Source of the DNA: an uncultured Bacteroidales bacterium
GTDB lineage: Bacteria; Bacteroidota; Bacteroidia; Bacteroidales; Bacteroidaceae
Length of the DNA stretch: 64,000 nucleotides
Direction of reading: 5' to 3'
Assembly: GCA_902799655.1 (NCBI GenBank)
Contig: CADCBH010000003.1
Location: 78,153-142,152 of the forward strand
In this document: piece by piece, positions 16,000 through 24,521 of the stretch
How positions within the stretch are numbered: the stretch's first letter is position 1
Layout of the letters: the number at the start of each line of letters is the position of its first letter
Translations under genes and position numbers: made by a program
Notes under the pieces: generated by a model
Database searches by the model: none
What the model saw: only the letters and a program-made list of their open reading frames with translations
What the model was told of the DNA's origin: nothing

Positions 16000-17481
16000 T
16001 CAGAACTTATAGTCGATGCCTAAACCTATGACGTGGTTGGTACGGGAGTAAACATCCTTGCCACTATAGTCGGTGCCCAGGTATTTGGCTTGCTCATGCG
16101 TGTAGTCGCTATAAATCGTGCAGAAATAACCAGCATTGAGACGAATCTTCTCGTTAATGTTCCAGGCACCACCGAGACCGATAGAGTAGCTGTCGCAAGC
16201 AAACGAGGTGTTCTGCTGATAGCCGTCGGAGAGGCCGTAGTCGGTACGCTGACCGCCACAGCTGATGGTGAACTTGTCGTTAATGTCGTACTCAATACCT
16301 GCCAGTATCTCATGGGTGCCGTGCTTTAGCTCCTTCTGACGGTCATCAGCCATCTGGGCATTCTTGTCATCGAAGAAATGATACTCCAGTGTGCCACGGA
16401 GTTTCGGACTGAATTCATAACCTACGGCTGCTACAAAGAGTGCAGGCATGTCGTAGCGTACATATTCGTCGGGCATATAGTTCTTGATTTTGCTTGCCAT
16501 CTCGGTGCCCATGCTGGCAGCAAGGGCTGCCAATGTTTTTTCATTACCAATCTGCTCCGCAGTGGCCTTGATGTCGGTCTTCTGTCCCATCATGGTGACG
16601 CTGAGGGCATCGGTACTATTCTTGGTATTGATCTTGGTGCGGAATTCATAACGGGCGGTAAGAGTCAGCGGCCCCTTATGATAGTTGACACTGATGATGG
16701 GGCAGATGCCGAAAGCACGCTGGGTGACATCGAGCTGAAGGTCCATGAGCTGCTGACTGCCCAGACCAGGCAGGGTAGTGGCGGTAACATAACCACGGTT
16801 GTAGCCATCATAGTAGTTAGCGCGAAGACCGACGGCAGCAGAGAACTCATCAGTAATCTTATAGGCGAAGTTGACCTGAGCACCATAGATGTACTGCTTA
16901 CCCTTCACCTGAGTATCGATATTGTACATGTCGGGGGTGACGATAACCTTAGTGGGGTCGGCAGGCGCTGCTGCCTTAGCCTTCACGGATGCTTCGAAGA
17001 TTTTGCCCATTGTCATCAGGTTGAACATGGGGATACCATCGTCATACTGTACAAAGCCACCGCTACCTACAATACCAATCATGGCTGAGACGGCCCAGCG
17101 ATCTTTCTTGTATGTGGCAAAGAGGGCTGGCACGATAGGCGCAGAGGCCACACCGTTATATTTCTTATCGATATTGACACCTGCATAGCCGTTGGGAAAT
17201 AATGGGTTTGCTCCTGCGGGAACAGCCAAATAGTTGGGAACGGTGGTTGTAATGTCGCGGTTCTGCCAGGGCTTCTGGAAATTGAGCGACAATTGCCAAC
17301 CCTCGTGTCCCCATACTGTACCGGCAGGGTTAGAGAAGGCTGCATCAACGTCGAAAGTGGCACTACGTGCCATCATTCTGTCAAAAGCGATGTGATAGTT
17401 TGTGTTGGTCATCAGTCCGCCAGCTTGTGCGGTGCCGACCATGATGGCTGTCAATGCCATTAGAAGTATTCTTTTTCTCAT
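16000..17481 (-). CDS. FadL/OmpP1-family outer-membrane protein
   Basis: A 493-residue beta-barrel of the FadL/TodX/OmpP1 transporter family, which lets hydrophobic molecules cross the outer membrane. A signal peptide (about residues 1-20, ending GTAQA) is followed by GGLMTNTNYH and AAFSNPAGTVWGHEGW; the NPAG motif near the N-terminal plug is characteristic. Many alternating aromatic segments follow, ending GLGIDYKF. It resembles the protein at 55068-56531 throughout, so the two are paralogues. The cargo is unknown. It has its own promoter and the hairpin cluster behind it, so it is probably monocistronic. Confidence 0.87.
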   Translation of the reverse strand: MRKRILLMALTAIMVGTAQAGGLMTNTNYHIAFDRMMARSATFDVDAAFSNPAGTVWGHEGWQLSLNFQKPWQNRDITTTVPNYLAVPAGANPLFPNGYAGVNIDKKYNGVASAPIVPALFATYKKDRWAVSAMIGIVGSGGFVQYDDGIPMFNLMTMGKIFEASVKAKAAAPADPTKVIVTPDMYNIDTQVKGKQYIYGAQVNFAYKITDEFSAAVGLRANYYDGYNRGYVTATTLPGLGSQQLMDLQLDVTQRAFGICPIISVNYHKGPLTLTARYEFRTKINTKNSTDALSVTMMGQKTDIKATAEQIGNEKTLAALAASMGTEMASKIKNYMPDEYVRYDMPALFVAAVGYEFSPKLRGTLEYHFFDDKNAQMADDRQKELKHGTHEILAGIEYDINDKFTISCGGQRTDYGLSDGYQQNTSFACDSYSIGLGGAWNINEKIRLNAGYFCTIYSDYTHEQAKYLGTDYSGKDVYSRTNHVIGLGIDYKF

Positions 17482-17511
17482 TTAGATAATAATTGTTTGG
17501 AATTTCGGGTG

Positions 17512-17519
17512 CAAAGGTA
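17512..17519 (-). promoter_or_regulatory. -7 promoter element of the FadL-like gene
   Basis: The minus strand reads TACCTTTG, matching TAnnTTTG, with TTCG in place of the -33 TTTG 20 nt further upstream. It implies a leader of about 25 nt before the start at 17481. Confidence 0.65.
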
Positions 17520-17660
17520 CGATGTTTTCCTCGAAAAAACGAATAATTAGAGAATTATTTTCCTAAATCGGACATACATTGGCTCTTGACGTACATTATT
17601 ATTTTTGCGTGCGTAAGGAAATTTTTCGTGTAAACATTGTGTGGTGTGCTGTCTTTTTTG

Positions 17661-17668
17661 TAATTTTG
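17661..17668 (+). promoter_or_regulatory. -7 promoter element of purH (IMP cyclohydrolase)
   Basis: TAATTTTG matches the -7 consensus, with TTG at 17638-17640 about 20 nt upstream as a partial -33. The predicted leader is about 30 nt. The same promoter could serve the mreBCD-mrdA-rodA genes that follow. Confidence 0.6.
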
Positions 17669-17703
17669 CAATCTCAAAAGAGATATAACGTTATATTATT
17701 TTT

Positions 17704-18297
17704 ATGGCAGATACAAAAAAGATTAAGACTGCGCTCGTCTCGGTATTCCACAAGGACGGGCTGGAAGAGTTGTTGAAGAAGTTGAATGACGAGGGTGTGA
17801 AGTTCCTATCGACGGGTGGTACGCAGACCTTTATCGAGAGTTTGGGCTATCCCTGTGAGAAAGTGGAGAACGTGACGACATATCCCTCTATTCTCGGTGG
17901 TCGTGTTAAGACACTGCATCCGAAAGTCTTTGGAGGTATCCTTGGACGCCGTGACAACGAAGGTGATCGTGCGCAGATGGCTCAGTATGAGATTCCTGAG
18001 ATCGACCTGGTTATCGTAGACCTGTATCCTTTCGAGCAGACTGTTGCCAGCGGTGCTTCCGAGGAAGATATCATTGAGAAGATTGATATTGGTGGTATCT
18101 CATTGATTCGTGCCGGAGCTAAGAACTTTAACGATGTGGTCATCGTTCCCTCAAAAGCTGAATACGGCATGCTCTTGGATATTCTTAACGCTCAGGGGGC
18201 TGAAACTACAAAAGCTCAGCGCCGCCAGTTTGCTACTCGTGCCTTTGGCGTAAGCAGTCATTACGATACTGCTATCCATAGTTGGTTTGAGAAATAA
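17704..18297 (+). CDS. purH: Stand-alone IMP cyclohydrolase (N-terminal domain of PurH)
   Basis: This enzyme closes FAICAR to IMP, the last step of purine synthesis. The 197 residues correspond only to the methylglyoxal-synthase-like N-terminal half of the usual bifunctional PurH (about 510 residues). Motifs are FLSTGGTQTFIE, LGGRVKTLHPKVFGGIL, DLVIVDLYPF and DIGGISLIRAGAKNF. The frame ends cleanly with TAA after SHYDTAIHSWFEK and no AICAR-transformylase remnant lies behind it; mreB starts 34 nt later. The transformylase must be encoded elsewhere. Confidence 0.9.
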   Translation: MADTKKIKTALVSVFHKDGLEELLKKLNDEGVKFLSTGGTQTFIESLGYPCEKVENVTTYPSILGGRVKTLHPKVFGGILGRRDNEGDRAQMAQYEIPEIDLVIVDLYPFEQTVASGASEEDIIEKIDIGGISLIRAGAKNFNDVVIVPSKAEYGMLLDILNAQGAETTKAQRRQFATRAFGVSSHYDTAIHSWFEK

Positions 18298-18328
18298 TTG
18301 ATAATAGAGAATAGATAATTGACAATTT
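18294..18328 (+). repeat. AT-rich short repeat, copy 1
   Basis: The spacer between purH and mreB reads AATAATTGATAATAGAGAAT and continues GATAATTGACAATTT. The core ATAATTGACAATT occurs again, inverted, at 45951-45975. Function is unknown; it may be a small dispersed intergenic element. Confidence 0.4.
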
Positions 18329-18331
18329 AGC

Positions 18332-19354
18332 ATGGGATTTTTTAGTTTTGTCCAGGAGATTGCCATGGACCTTGGAACGGCCAATACAATCATTATCAGT
18401 GATGATAAAATTGTAGTTGATGAGCCGTCAGTAGTAGCCCTTGACCGCCATACCGACAAGATGATTGCCGTAGGTTCACAGGCTAAGATGATGTATGAAA
18501 AGACACACGACAATATCCGTACGGTGCGTCCTTTGCGTGACGGCGTGATTGCTGACTTCTCGGCTTGTGAGCAGATGATGCGTGGTCTAATCAAGATGGT
18601 GCACAGTGGCTCACGTCTGTTTTCACCTTCACTGCGTATGGTGATTGGTGTTCCATCTGGTTCTACCGAAGTAGAGTTGCGTGCTGTGCGCGACTCTGCC
18701 GAGCATGCCGATGGCCGCGATGTCTATCTGATTTTTGAGCCGATGGCTGCTGCTATCGGTATCGGTATTGATGTTGAGGCTCCCGAGGGTAACATGATTG
18801 TCGACATCGGTGGTGGTTCTACAGAGATTGCCGTGATTTCACTGGGTGGTATTGTGTCGAATAACTCGATTCGTACCGCTGGCGATGACTTGACAGCTGA
18901 TATTCAGGAGTATATGTCACGCCAGCACAACGTGAAGGTTTCGGAACGTATGGCTGAGCGTATTAAGATAGCTGTTGGTTCTGCTTTGACAGATTTGGGC
19001 GATGATGCTCCTGAGGATTATGTGGTACATGGACCTAACCGTATTACCGCACTGCCTATGGAGGTGCCCGTATGTTATCAGGAGATTGCTCACTGTCTGG
19101 ATAAGACTGTAGCAAAGATTGAGAACGCTGTACTCTCTGCTTTGGAGAATACGCCTCCCGAGCTGTATGCCGACATCGTGAAGAATGGTATCTGGTTGGC
19201 TGGCGGTGGTGCTCTGCTGCGCGGATTGGATCGCCGTTTGGAAGCCAAGATCAACATTCCTTTCCATATTGCTGAAGACCCGTTGCATTCTGTTGCCAAG
19301 GGTGCAGGTATTGCGTTGAAGAATGTTGGCCGTTTCTCTTTCCTGATGCGATAA
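18332..19354 (+). CDS. mreB: Rod-shape-determining actin homologue MreB
   Basis: A 340-residue actin-like ATPase that guides lateral wall synthesis at the inner membrane. It begins MGFFSFVQEIAMDLGTANT, the standard MreB opening with the phosphate-1 loop. EPMAAAIGIGIDVEAPEGNM and VDIGGGSTEIAVISLGG (phosphate 2) and GIWLAGGGALLRGLD (adenosine site) follow. It is first in the order mreB, mreC, mreD, mrdA, rodA. Spacing to mreC is only 6 nt. Confidence 0.97.
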   Translation: MGFFSFVQEIAMDLGTANTIIISDDKIVVDEPSVVALDRHTDKMIAVGSQAKMMYEKTHDNIRTVRPLRDGVIADFSACEQMMRGLIKMVHSGSRLFSPSLRMVIGVPSGSTEVELRAVRDSAEHADGRDVYLIFEPMAAAIGIGIDVEAPEGNMIVDIGGGSTEIAVISLGGIVSNNSIRTAGDDLTADIQEYMSRQHNVKVSERMAERIKIAVGSALTDLGDDAPEDYVVHGPNRITALPMEVPVCYQEIAHCLDKTVAKIENAVLSALENTPPELYADIVKNGIWLAGGGALLRGLDRRLEAKINIPFHIAEDPLHSVAKGAGIALKNVGRFSFLMR

Positions 19355-19360
19355 TCGGAT

Positions 19361-20230
19361 ATGCACAACCTGCTGGAGTTCCTCACACGCCACTATCATT
19401 GGTTGATTTTCGTTGTCTTGGAAGCCGTTAGCCTGACCTTGTTGTTCAGCTATAACGGCTATCAAGGTAGCGTGTGGTTTTCGTCGGCTAATGCTGTGGC
19501 AGGTCAGGTGTACTCGTGGAGTTCTGCCTTGGAATCGTTTTTTAAGTTGTCCAAGGTGAATGAGGACTTGACGATACGCAACTACCATCTGGAACGCCAG
19601 GTGGCACAGTTGCGCCGTCTCTATCAGGAGGCAACACAAGAGAAGGACCCGCAGGAACTACGTGGACTTGACTCGCTGAGCCGCTATCAGCTGATACCAG
19701 CTAAAGTAGTGAGTAGTGAGTTGGGTAAGATGGATAATCTGATGACCATTGATAAGGGTAAAGCCGATGGTGTGGAGGACGGCATGGGCGTGGCCTGTGG
19801 TCGTGGTGTGGTGGGTGTTACCTATCTCGTCTCCGACCACTACGCAGTAGTCATCCCTGTGCTTAATGCTCACTTGTCGCGCATCAGCTGTGCCATCCGT
19901 GGTTATGGCTATTTTGGTGTGCTCCGCTGGTATGGCCAGGATGCTGGTTATGCCTATGTAGAGGATATTCCCCGTCATGCGCGTTTTAAGCGTGGCGACT
20001 GGGTAGAGACCAATGGTTATTCGAGTATTTTCCCACCTGGTGTCCAGGTTGGCCAGATTGTTGAGGTGTATAATTCGCGCGACGGCCTGTCGTACAAGCT
20101 AAAGGTGCGTCTGACAACCGATTTTGGTAACCTGCGCGACGTGGTAGTTATCAGTGATCGCTCTATTGCTGCACGTATGCGACTGATGCAGGCTGCGCGT
20201 GATTCGCTGAAATTGAATGTAAGAGAATAA
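19361..20230 (+). CDS. mreC: Rod-shape-determining protein MreC
   Basis: A 289-residue membrane-anchored periplasmic scaffold of the elongasome. One N-terminal membrane segment (HWLIFVVLEAVSLTLLFSY) precedes a coiled-coil stretch (VNEDLTIRNYHLERQVAQLR) and the beta-barrel MreC domain, with GKADGVEDGMGVACGRGVVG and SRISCAIRGYGYFGVLRW. It lies between mreB and mreD. Its C-terminus is highly charged, which is not unusual. Confidence 0.94.
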   Translation: MHNLLEFLTRHYHWLIFVVLEAVSLTLLFSYNGYQGSVWFSSANAVAGQVYSWSSALESFFKLSKVNEDLTIRNYHLERQVAQLRRLYQEATQEKDPQELRGLDSLSRYQLIPAKVVSSELGKMDNLMTIDKGKADGVEDGMGVACGRGVVGVTYLVSDHYAVVIPVLNAHLSRISCAIRGYGYFGVLRWYGQDAGYAYVEDIPRHARFKRGDWVETNGYSSIFPPGVQVGQIVEVYNSRDGLSYKLKVRLTTDFGNLRDVVVISDRSIAARMRLMQAARDSLKLNVRE

Positions 20231-20238
20231 GTTAGAGG

Positions 20239-20739
20239 ATGACAATAGATTTGTTTAAGCGACTGGGATGGTTTGCCTTCTTCTTCATCATTCAGGTGAT
20301 GATGTTCGGACATATGCACCTGTTTCATTGTGCAACTCCTCTTTTCTACGTCTATTTCGTACTGATGTTTCCACGGAATCATGCTAAGTGGGCCATATTG
20401 GTGTGGAGCTTTGCACTCGGATTGCTTATCGATATTTTCCTCAATACCCCAGGACTGGCAGCAGCATCTCTTACGTTGTTGGCAGCTATACAGCCATATT
20501 TCCTTGAGCTTTTTATCCCACGTGATGGAGCAGACAACCTGCAACCGTCGCTTGTAACAATGGGACCTGCCAAATATACATACTACGTCACACCACTTGT
20601 CATTCTCTATTGTATCGTTTTCTTTACTCTAGAGCAGTTTAGCTTCTTTAATGCTCTCTATTGGATGATGTGCGTAGTCGGAAGCAGCATCATTACCCTC
20701 GTCCTCATTTTTACCTTTGAGATAGGACGTCGTCGTTGA
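20239..20739 (+). CDS. mreD: Rod-shape-determining protein MreD
   Basis: A small (166-residue), very hydrophobic protein with about five predicted membrane segments, the size and character of MreD. Little in the sequence is diagnostic, and the call leans on its place directly between mreC and the PBP2 gene. HATMHLF-like and FPRNHAKWAILVWSFALGLL segments fit Bacteroidetes MreD. It starts 8 nt after mreC. Confidence 0.85.
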   Translation: MTIDLFKRLGWFAFFFIIQVMMFGHMHLFHCATPLFYVYFVLMFPRNHAKWAILVWSFALGLLIDIFLNTPGLAAASLTLLAAIQPYFLELFIPRDGADNLQPSLVTMGPAKYTYYVTPLVILYCIVFFTLEQFSFFNALYWMMCVVGSSIITLVLIFTFEIGRRR

Positions 20740-20761
20740 CCTTATTAATAACAGTATTCAG

Positions 20762-22615
20762 ATGAGAGACTATACGCAGGATTATCGGCGCTATGTGGTA
20801 GCAGGTGTTGCCTTGCTGATAGTTGTCGTATATATCATCCGACTGTTTACCCTCCAGATAACAAGTGACGACTATAAGAAAAGTGCCGACTCAAATGCCT
20901 TCCTCAAGAAAATAGAATATCCTTCGCGAGGCGGAATATACGATCGCAATGGTAAGTTACTCGTATACAACCAGCCTGCCTACGATATCATGGTTGTGAT
21001 GAATGAGGCTAAAGATCATCTTGATACCTTGGATTTCTGCGAGGCACTCAACATCACGCGCGAGGAATTTGACCGTCGTATGGAGACTATTAAAGACCGG
21101 TCGAAAAATCCAGGCTATTCGCGCTTTACCCAGCAAATCTTTATGAGTCAGCTATCGGATGCCGATTACTCTGTTTTTCAGGAGAAGATGTTCCGTTATC
21201 CGGGCATCTATATCCAGCGGCGTACGATACGACAGTATCGCTATCCCATTGCTGCCCATGTTCTCGGTGATGTCGCTGAAGTATCTCCAGCTGATATTGA
21301 GGAGGATCCTTACTATCAGCCTGGTGATTATATCGGCAAACTGGGTGTTGAGCGAAGCTATGAGCAGCAGTTGCGTGGCGAGAAAGGCATGCAGATTTTG
21401 CTGCGTGATGCACATGGACGTGTACAGGGACGCTATCAGAATGGACGTTTCGACAGACGCCCTGTGGCAGGCAAGAACTTGACGCTTTCCCTCGATGCCG
21501 ATTTACAGGCACTCGGTGAACGGTTGATGGAGGGAAAGATCGGTTCTATCGTTGCTATTGAACCACGGACGGGCGAAGTGCTTTGCATGGTTTCTTCCCC
21601 ATCATATGACCCTCGTATGATGGTGGGTCGACAGCGCTCTAGGAGCCACCGCCTGCTCAGTCAGAATGTCTGGAAACCTCTGCTTAACCGAAGCATCATG
21701 GGCCAGTATCCTCCAGGTTCTACTTTCAAGACAACCCAGGGACTAACGTTTATTACCGAGGGGATCATTCATCCTACACAGACTGCTTATCCCTGTCAGC
21801 ATGGCTTCAACTACAAGGGACTCCATGTAGGTTGTCATGGGCATGCAGCACCTCTGCCGCTTGTTCCTGCCTTGTCAACCTCTTGTAACGGTTATTTCTG
21901 TTGGGGACTTTATTATATGATAGGAGCTAAGCAGAAATATGGCAGCGTGCAGGAGGCCATGAACAAGTGGCGCGACTATATGGTTAGCATGGGCTTTGGC
22001 TATAAGCTTGGTATAGACCTACCAGGCGAAAAGCGCGGCCTCATTCCTAATGCTCAGTTCTATGACAAAGCTTATAAAGGCTCGTGGAACGGACTAACGA
22101 TTATCTCTATTGCCATCGGACAGGGTGAGGTCAATGCAACACCTCTGCAAATAGCTAACCTCGGTGCTACCATCGCTAATCGTGGCTGGTTTATCACGCC
22201 TCACGTCGTCAAGCGTATACAGGGCGAACCCCTTGACACCCTTTATACCCAACGACGCCAAACGATGGCCTCACGCTCAGCCTACGACTACGTGGTGCAA
22301 GGCATGCGTGCATCTGCAACGGGTGGTACCTGTCACGAACTTGCCCGTTATGACTTCATGGCATGCGGCAAAACAGGTACTGCGCAGAACCGCGGCCACG
22401 ACCATTCCGTATTTATGGGCTTTGCACCTATGGACAAACCACAGATTGCTGTAGCCGTCTATGTAGAGAATGGTGGTTGGGGCGCGACCTATGGTGTACC
22501 TATTGGTGGGCTCATCATGGAACAATATATTCACGGACACCTCTCTGAAGCTTCTAAACAGAAGGCCGAGGAGTTGCAAAACAGACATATATCGTATGGT
22601 ACAACAAGCAGATAG
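20762..22615 (+). CDS. mrdA: Penicillin-binding protein 2, elongasome transpeptidase
   Basis: The 617-residue transpeptidase cross-links peptidoglycan during cell elongation. It has an N-terminal membrane anchor (VVAGVALLIVVVYIIRLF), the PBP dimer domain, and the transpeptidase motifs QYPPGSTFKTTQG (SxxK with the nucleophile Ser), STSCNG (SxN) and ACGKTGTAQN (KTG). FPSRGGIYDRNG-like sequence at residues 55-64 (YPSRGGIYDRNG) is typical of class-B PBPs. It overlaps rodA by 20 nt, as expected for the PBP2-RodA pair. Confidence 0.96.
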   Translation: MRDYTQDYRRYVVAGVALLIVVVYIIRLFTLQITSDDYKKSADSNAFLKKIEYPSRGGIYDRNGKLLVYNQPAYDIMVVMNEAKDHLDTLDFCEALNITREEFDRRMETIKDRSKNPGYSRFTQQIFMSQLSDADYSVFQEKMFRYPGIYIQRRTIRQYRYPIAAHVLGDVAEVSPADIEEDPYYQPGDYIGKLGVERSYEQQLRGEKGMQILLRDAHGRVQGRYQNGRFDRRPVAGKNLTLSLDADLQALGERLMEGKIGSIVAIEPRTGEVLCMVSSPSYDPRMMVGRQRSRSHRLLSQNVWKPLLNRSIMGQYPPGSTFKTTQGLTFITEGIIHPTQTAYPCQHGFNYKGLHVGCHGHAAPLPLVPALSTSCNGYFCWGLYYMIGAKQKYGSVQEAMNKWRDYMVSMGFGYKLGIDLPGEKRGLIPNAQFYDKAYKGSWNGLTIISIAIGQGEVNATPLQIANLGATIANRGWFITPHVVKRIQGEPLDTLYTQRRQTMASRSAYDYVVQGMRASATGGTCHELARYDFMACGKTGTAQNRGHDHSVFMGFAPMDKPQIAVAVYVENGGWGATYGVPIGGLIMEQYIHGHLSEASKQKAEELQNRHISYGTTSR

Positions 22616-24056
22616 ACGAAATCCTGGCGTGCTGCGCAATATCGACTGGTGGACGGTGTTGATTTACATCGCCCTGCTCAGTTTTGGTTGGATCAGCGTC
22701 TGTGGAGCCAGCTATTCCTATGGTGAGACCGATATTTTTAGTCTCTCTACACGCTCGGGTATGCAGATTGTATGGATTGGCACCAGTATCATTCTCGGAC
22801 TCTTTATCTTGCTGCTTGATGACCGTTTCTACGATACCTTCGCCTTTATTATATATGCATTGTTGCTCCTACTTCTCTTTGCAACGATATTTAACCCGCA
22901 TAGCATCAAAGGATCCCGATCGTGGCTTGTCCTAGGACCACTACGCCTACAACCTGCGGAGTTTGCTAAGTTCGCTACTGCACTGGCACTGTCGAAGCTG
23001 ATGTCGACCTACGGCTACAATATTCAGCAGTTCCGCCACTTTGCCGCTGCCTTGTTGGTGATATTGCTACCTATGCTGTGTATCGTTTTACAGCGAGAAA
23101 CAGGTTCGGCACTGGTTTACCTCTCCTTCTTTCTAATGTTTTATCGTGAGGGAATGCCAGGAAGCATACTCTTTACAGGAGTCGCTTTGGTAGTGTATTT
23201 CGTGGTGGGGATACGTTATGCAGAGGTGGCGATAGGAACATCACCAACGATGGTGGGACCTTTTGTCGTGCTCTTGCTCATACAGTTGTTTTCAATAGGA
23301 ATGGTATGGGTATATTGTCATCGCAAACTTGCTTGGCGTATGCTGATGTGCTCTGCAGGCATCACGTTATTGTCATTGTTCCTGTTATTTATACCTGTAG
23401 ATATCGTTTATGTGCAGTTGGCTTTGGTAATTGTGCTAATAGGGTATCTTGTATGGCAGGCTTTGGCCAGCCGCATTCACAACTACTTTTTTATCGCCCT
23501 TTTCACACTGGGCTCTGTCTCGTTCTATTATGGTGCCGATTTTATCATGCAAGAAGTGATGGAACCTCACCAACGTTCACGTATTAATGTGTTGCTGGGA
23601 CTGGATGAAGACCTGAAAGGTGCAGGATATAATGTGCATCAGTCTGAGATTGCAATTGGTTCGGGTGGGCTTGAAGGAAAGGGTTTCCTCAATGGTACAC
23701 AGACAAAACTCAAGTTTGTACCTGAGCAGGATACCGATTTCATTTTCTGTACAGTTGGTGAGGAGGAGGGATTTCTGGGTTCAGCAGGTGTGCTGCTATT
23801 GTTTCTTGCCCTAATATGGCGCCTCATCTATCTATCCGAGCGACAACCCATGCATTTTGGAAGAATTTATGGATACTGTGTGCTCAGTATCTTCTTATTC
23901 CATGTGTTTATTAATGTGGGAATGGTATTGGGACTGACGCCAGTTATTGGTATCCCCTTACCGTTCTTCTCCTATGGTGGCTCCTCGCTATGGGGTTTTA
24001 CTTTCCTGCTTTTTATCTTCTTACGTCTTGACGCTGCACGCAATAATACGCGTTAA
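22596..24056 (+). CDS. rodA: Peptidoglycan glycosyltransferase RodA
   Basis: A 486-residue SEDS-family membrane glycosyltransferase that polymerises lipid II with PBP2. It has about ten membrane segments. Motifs include IKGSRSWLVLGPLRLQPAEF, QRETGSALVYL and, near the end, TPVIGIPLPFFSYGGSS. The ATG at 22596 is chosen because it lies just before the first conserved segment (NIDWWTVLIY) and within mrdA by 20 nt; a more upstream frame opening overlaps mrdA too far. It is the last gene of the run and meets gldH convergently after 4 nt. Confidence 0.95.
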   Translation: MVQQADRRNPGVLRNIDWWTVLIYIALLSFGWISVCGASYSYGETDIFSLSTRSGMQIVWIGTSIILGLFILLLDDRFYDTFAFIIYALLLLLLFATIFNPHSIKGSRSWLVLGPLRLQPAEFAKFATALALSKLMSTYGYNIQQFRHFAAALLVILLPMLCIVLQRETGSALVYLSFFLMFYREGMPGSILFTGVALVVYFVVGIRYAEVAIGTSPTMVGPFVVLLLIQLFSIGMVWVYCHRKLAWRMLMCSAGITLLSLFLLFIPVDIVYVQLALVIVLIGYLVWQALASRIHNYFFIALFTLGSVSFYYGADFIMQEVMEPHQRSRINVLLGLDEDLKGAGYNVHQSEIAIGSGGLEGKGFLNGTQTKLKFVPEQDTDFIFCTVGEEEGFLGSAGVLLLFLALIWRLIYLSERQPMHFGRIYGYCVLSIFLFHVFINVGMVLGLTPVIGIPLPFFSYGGSSLWGFTFLLFIFLRLDAARNNTR

Positions 24057-24060
24057 TATG

Positions 24061-24519
24061 CTATCTTTGCAAGCGTATACCGACATCAGTAATGCCTGGT
24101 AGGATTTCCCGTTTCATGTTGTGGCGGATGATACATTGTATGGAATCACCCTGATGAAGTTGTAGGGTCTTTAAAGGGAAAAGATATTGGTATTGGCTGA
24201 TACCATAACCTGTGGAGTTTCCGTTTTCGTCTATAAGATGGCAGTCAAGGGTGTCGCAATAAGTCTGACCTGCAGGATATATGGTCTGCTCAATGATAAG
24301 ACTCAGGCTCATATAGGGATAATTCGCACTGATGCGCAGTCCTATCTGCTCTTGATACGAACCGTTTGATGCCATTGGCGTGATGCTGAAGTCAAGGGCG
24401 TCGGTTTTCTCCCAGCCATTTTCGGGCGTATGCTCAAAATGATAATATACAGGCGTATTTTTGCAAGCTGCCAAAAGGCAGCCTGCAAGAACCAATAGAA
24501 ACAATAGGCTCTTACGCAT
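24061..24519 (-). CDS. gldH: Gliding-motility-type lipoprotein GldH
   Basis: A 152-residue lipoprotein with a signal peptide ending LLAACKNTP and the GldH-type segment YYHFEHTPENGWEKTD, followed by a beta-rich domain. GldH is essential for gliding in Flavobacterium and is linked to type IX secretion there, but it is widespread in non-gliding Bacteroidetes, so its job here is uncertain. The ATG at 24519 is preferred over a TTG two codons upstream. It is last in the run metF-holB-ricT-like-gldH. Confidence 0.85.
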   Translation of the reverse strand: MRKSLLFLLVLAGCLLAACKNTPVYYHFEHTPENGWEKTDALDFSITPMASNGSYQEQIGLRISANYPYMSLSLIIEQTIYPAGQTYCDTLDCHLIDENGNSTGYGISQYQYLFPLKTLQLHQGDSIQCIIRHNMKREILPGITDVGIRLQR

Positions 24520-24521
24520 AA

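Noticed and set aside
16378-17088. 236-codon plus-strand open frame opposite the FadL-like gene
   Set aside because: It is a mirror frame of a clear outer-membrane protein with signal peptide and NPAG motif.
18917-19639. 240-codon minus-strand open frame opposite mreB/mreC
   Set aside because: It crosses two certain genes in the opposite direction and has no recognisable domain.
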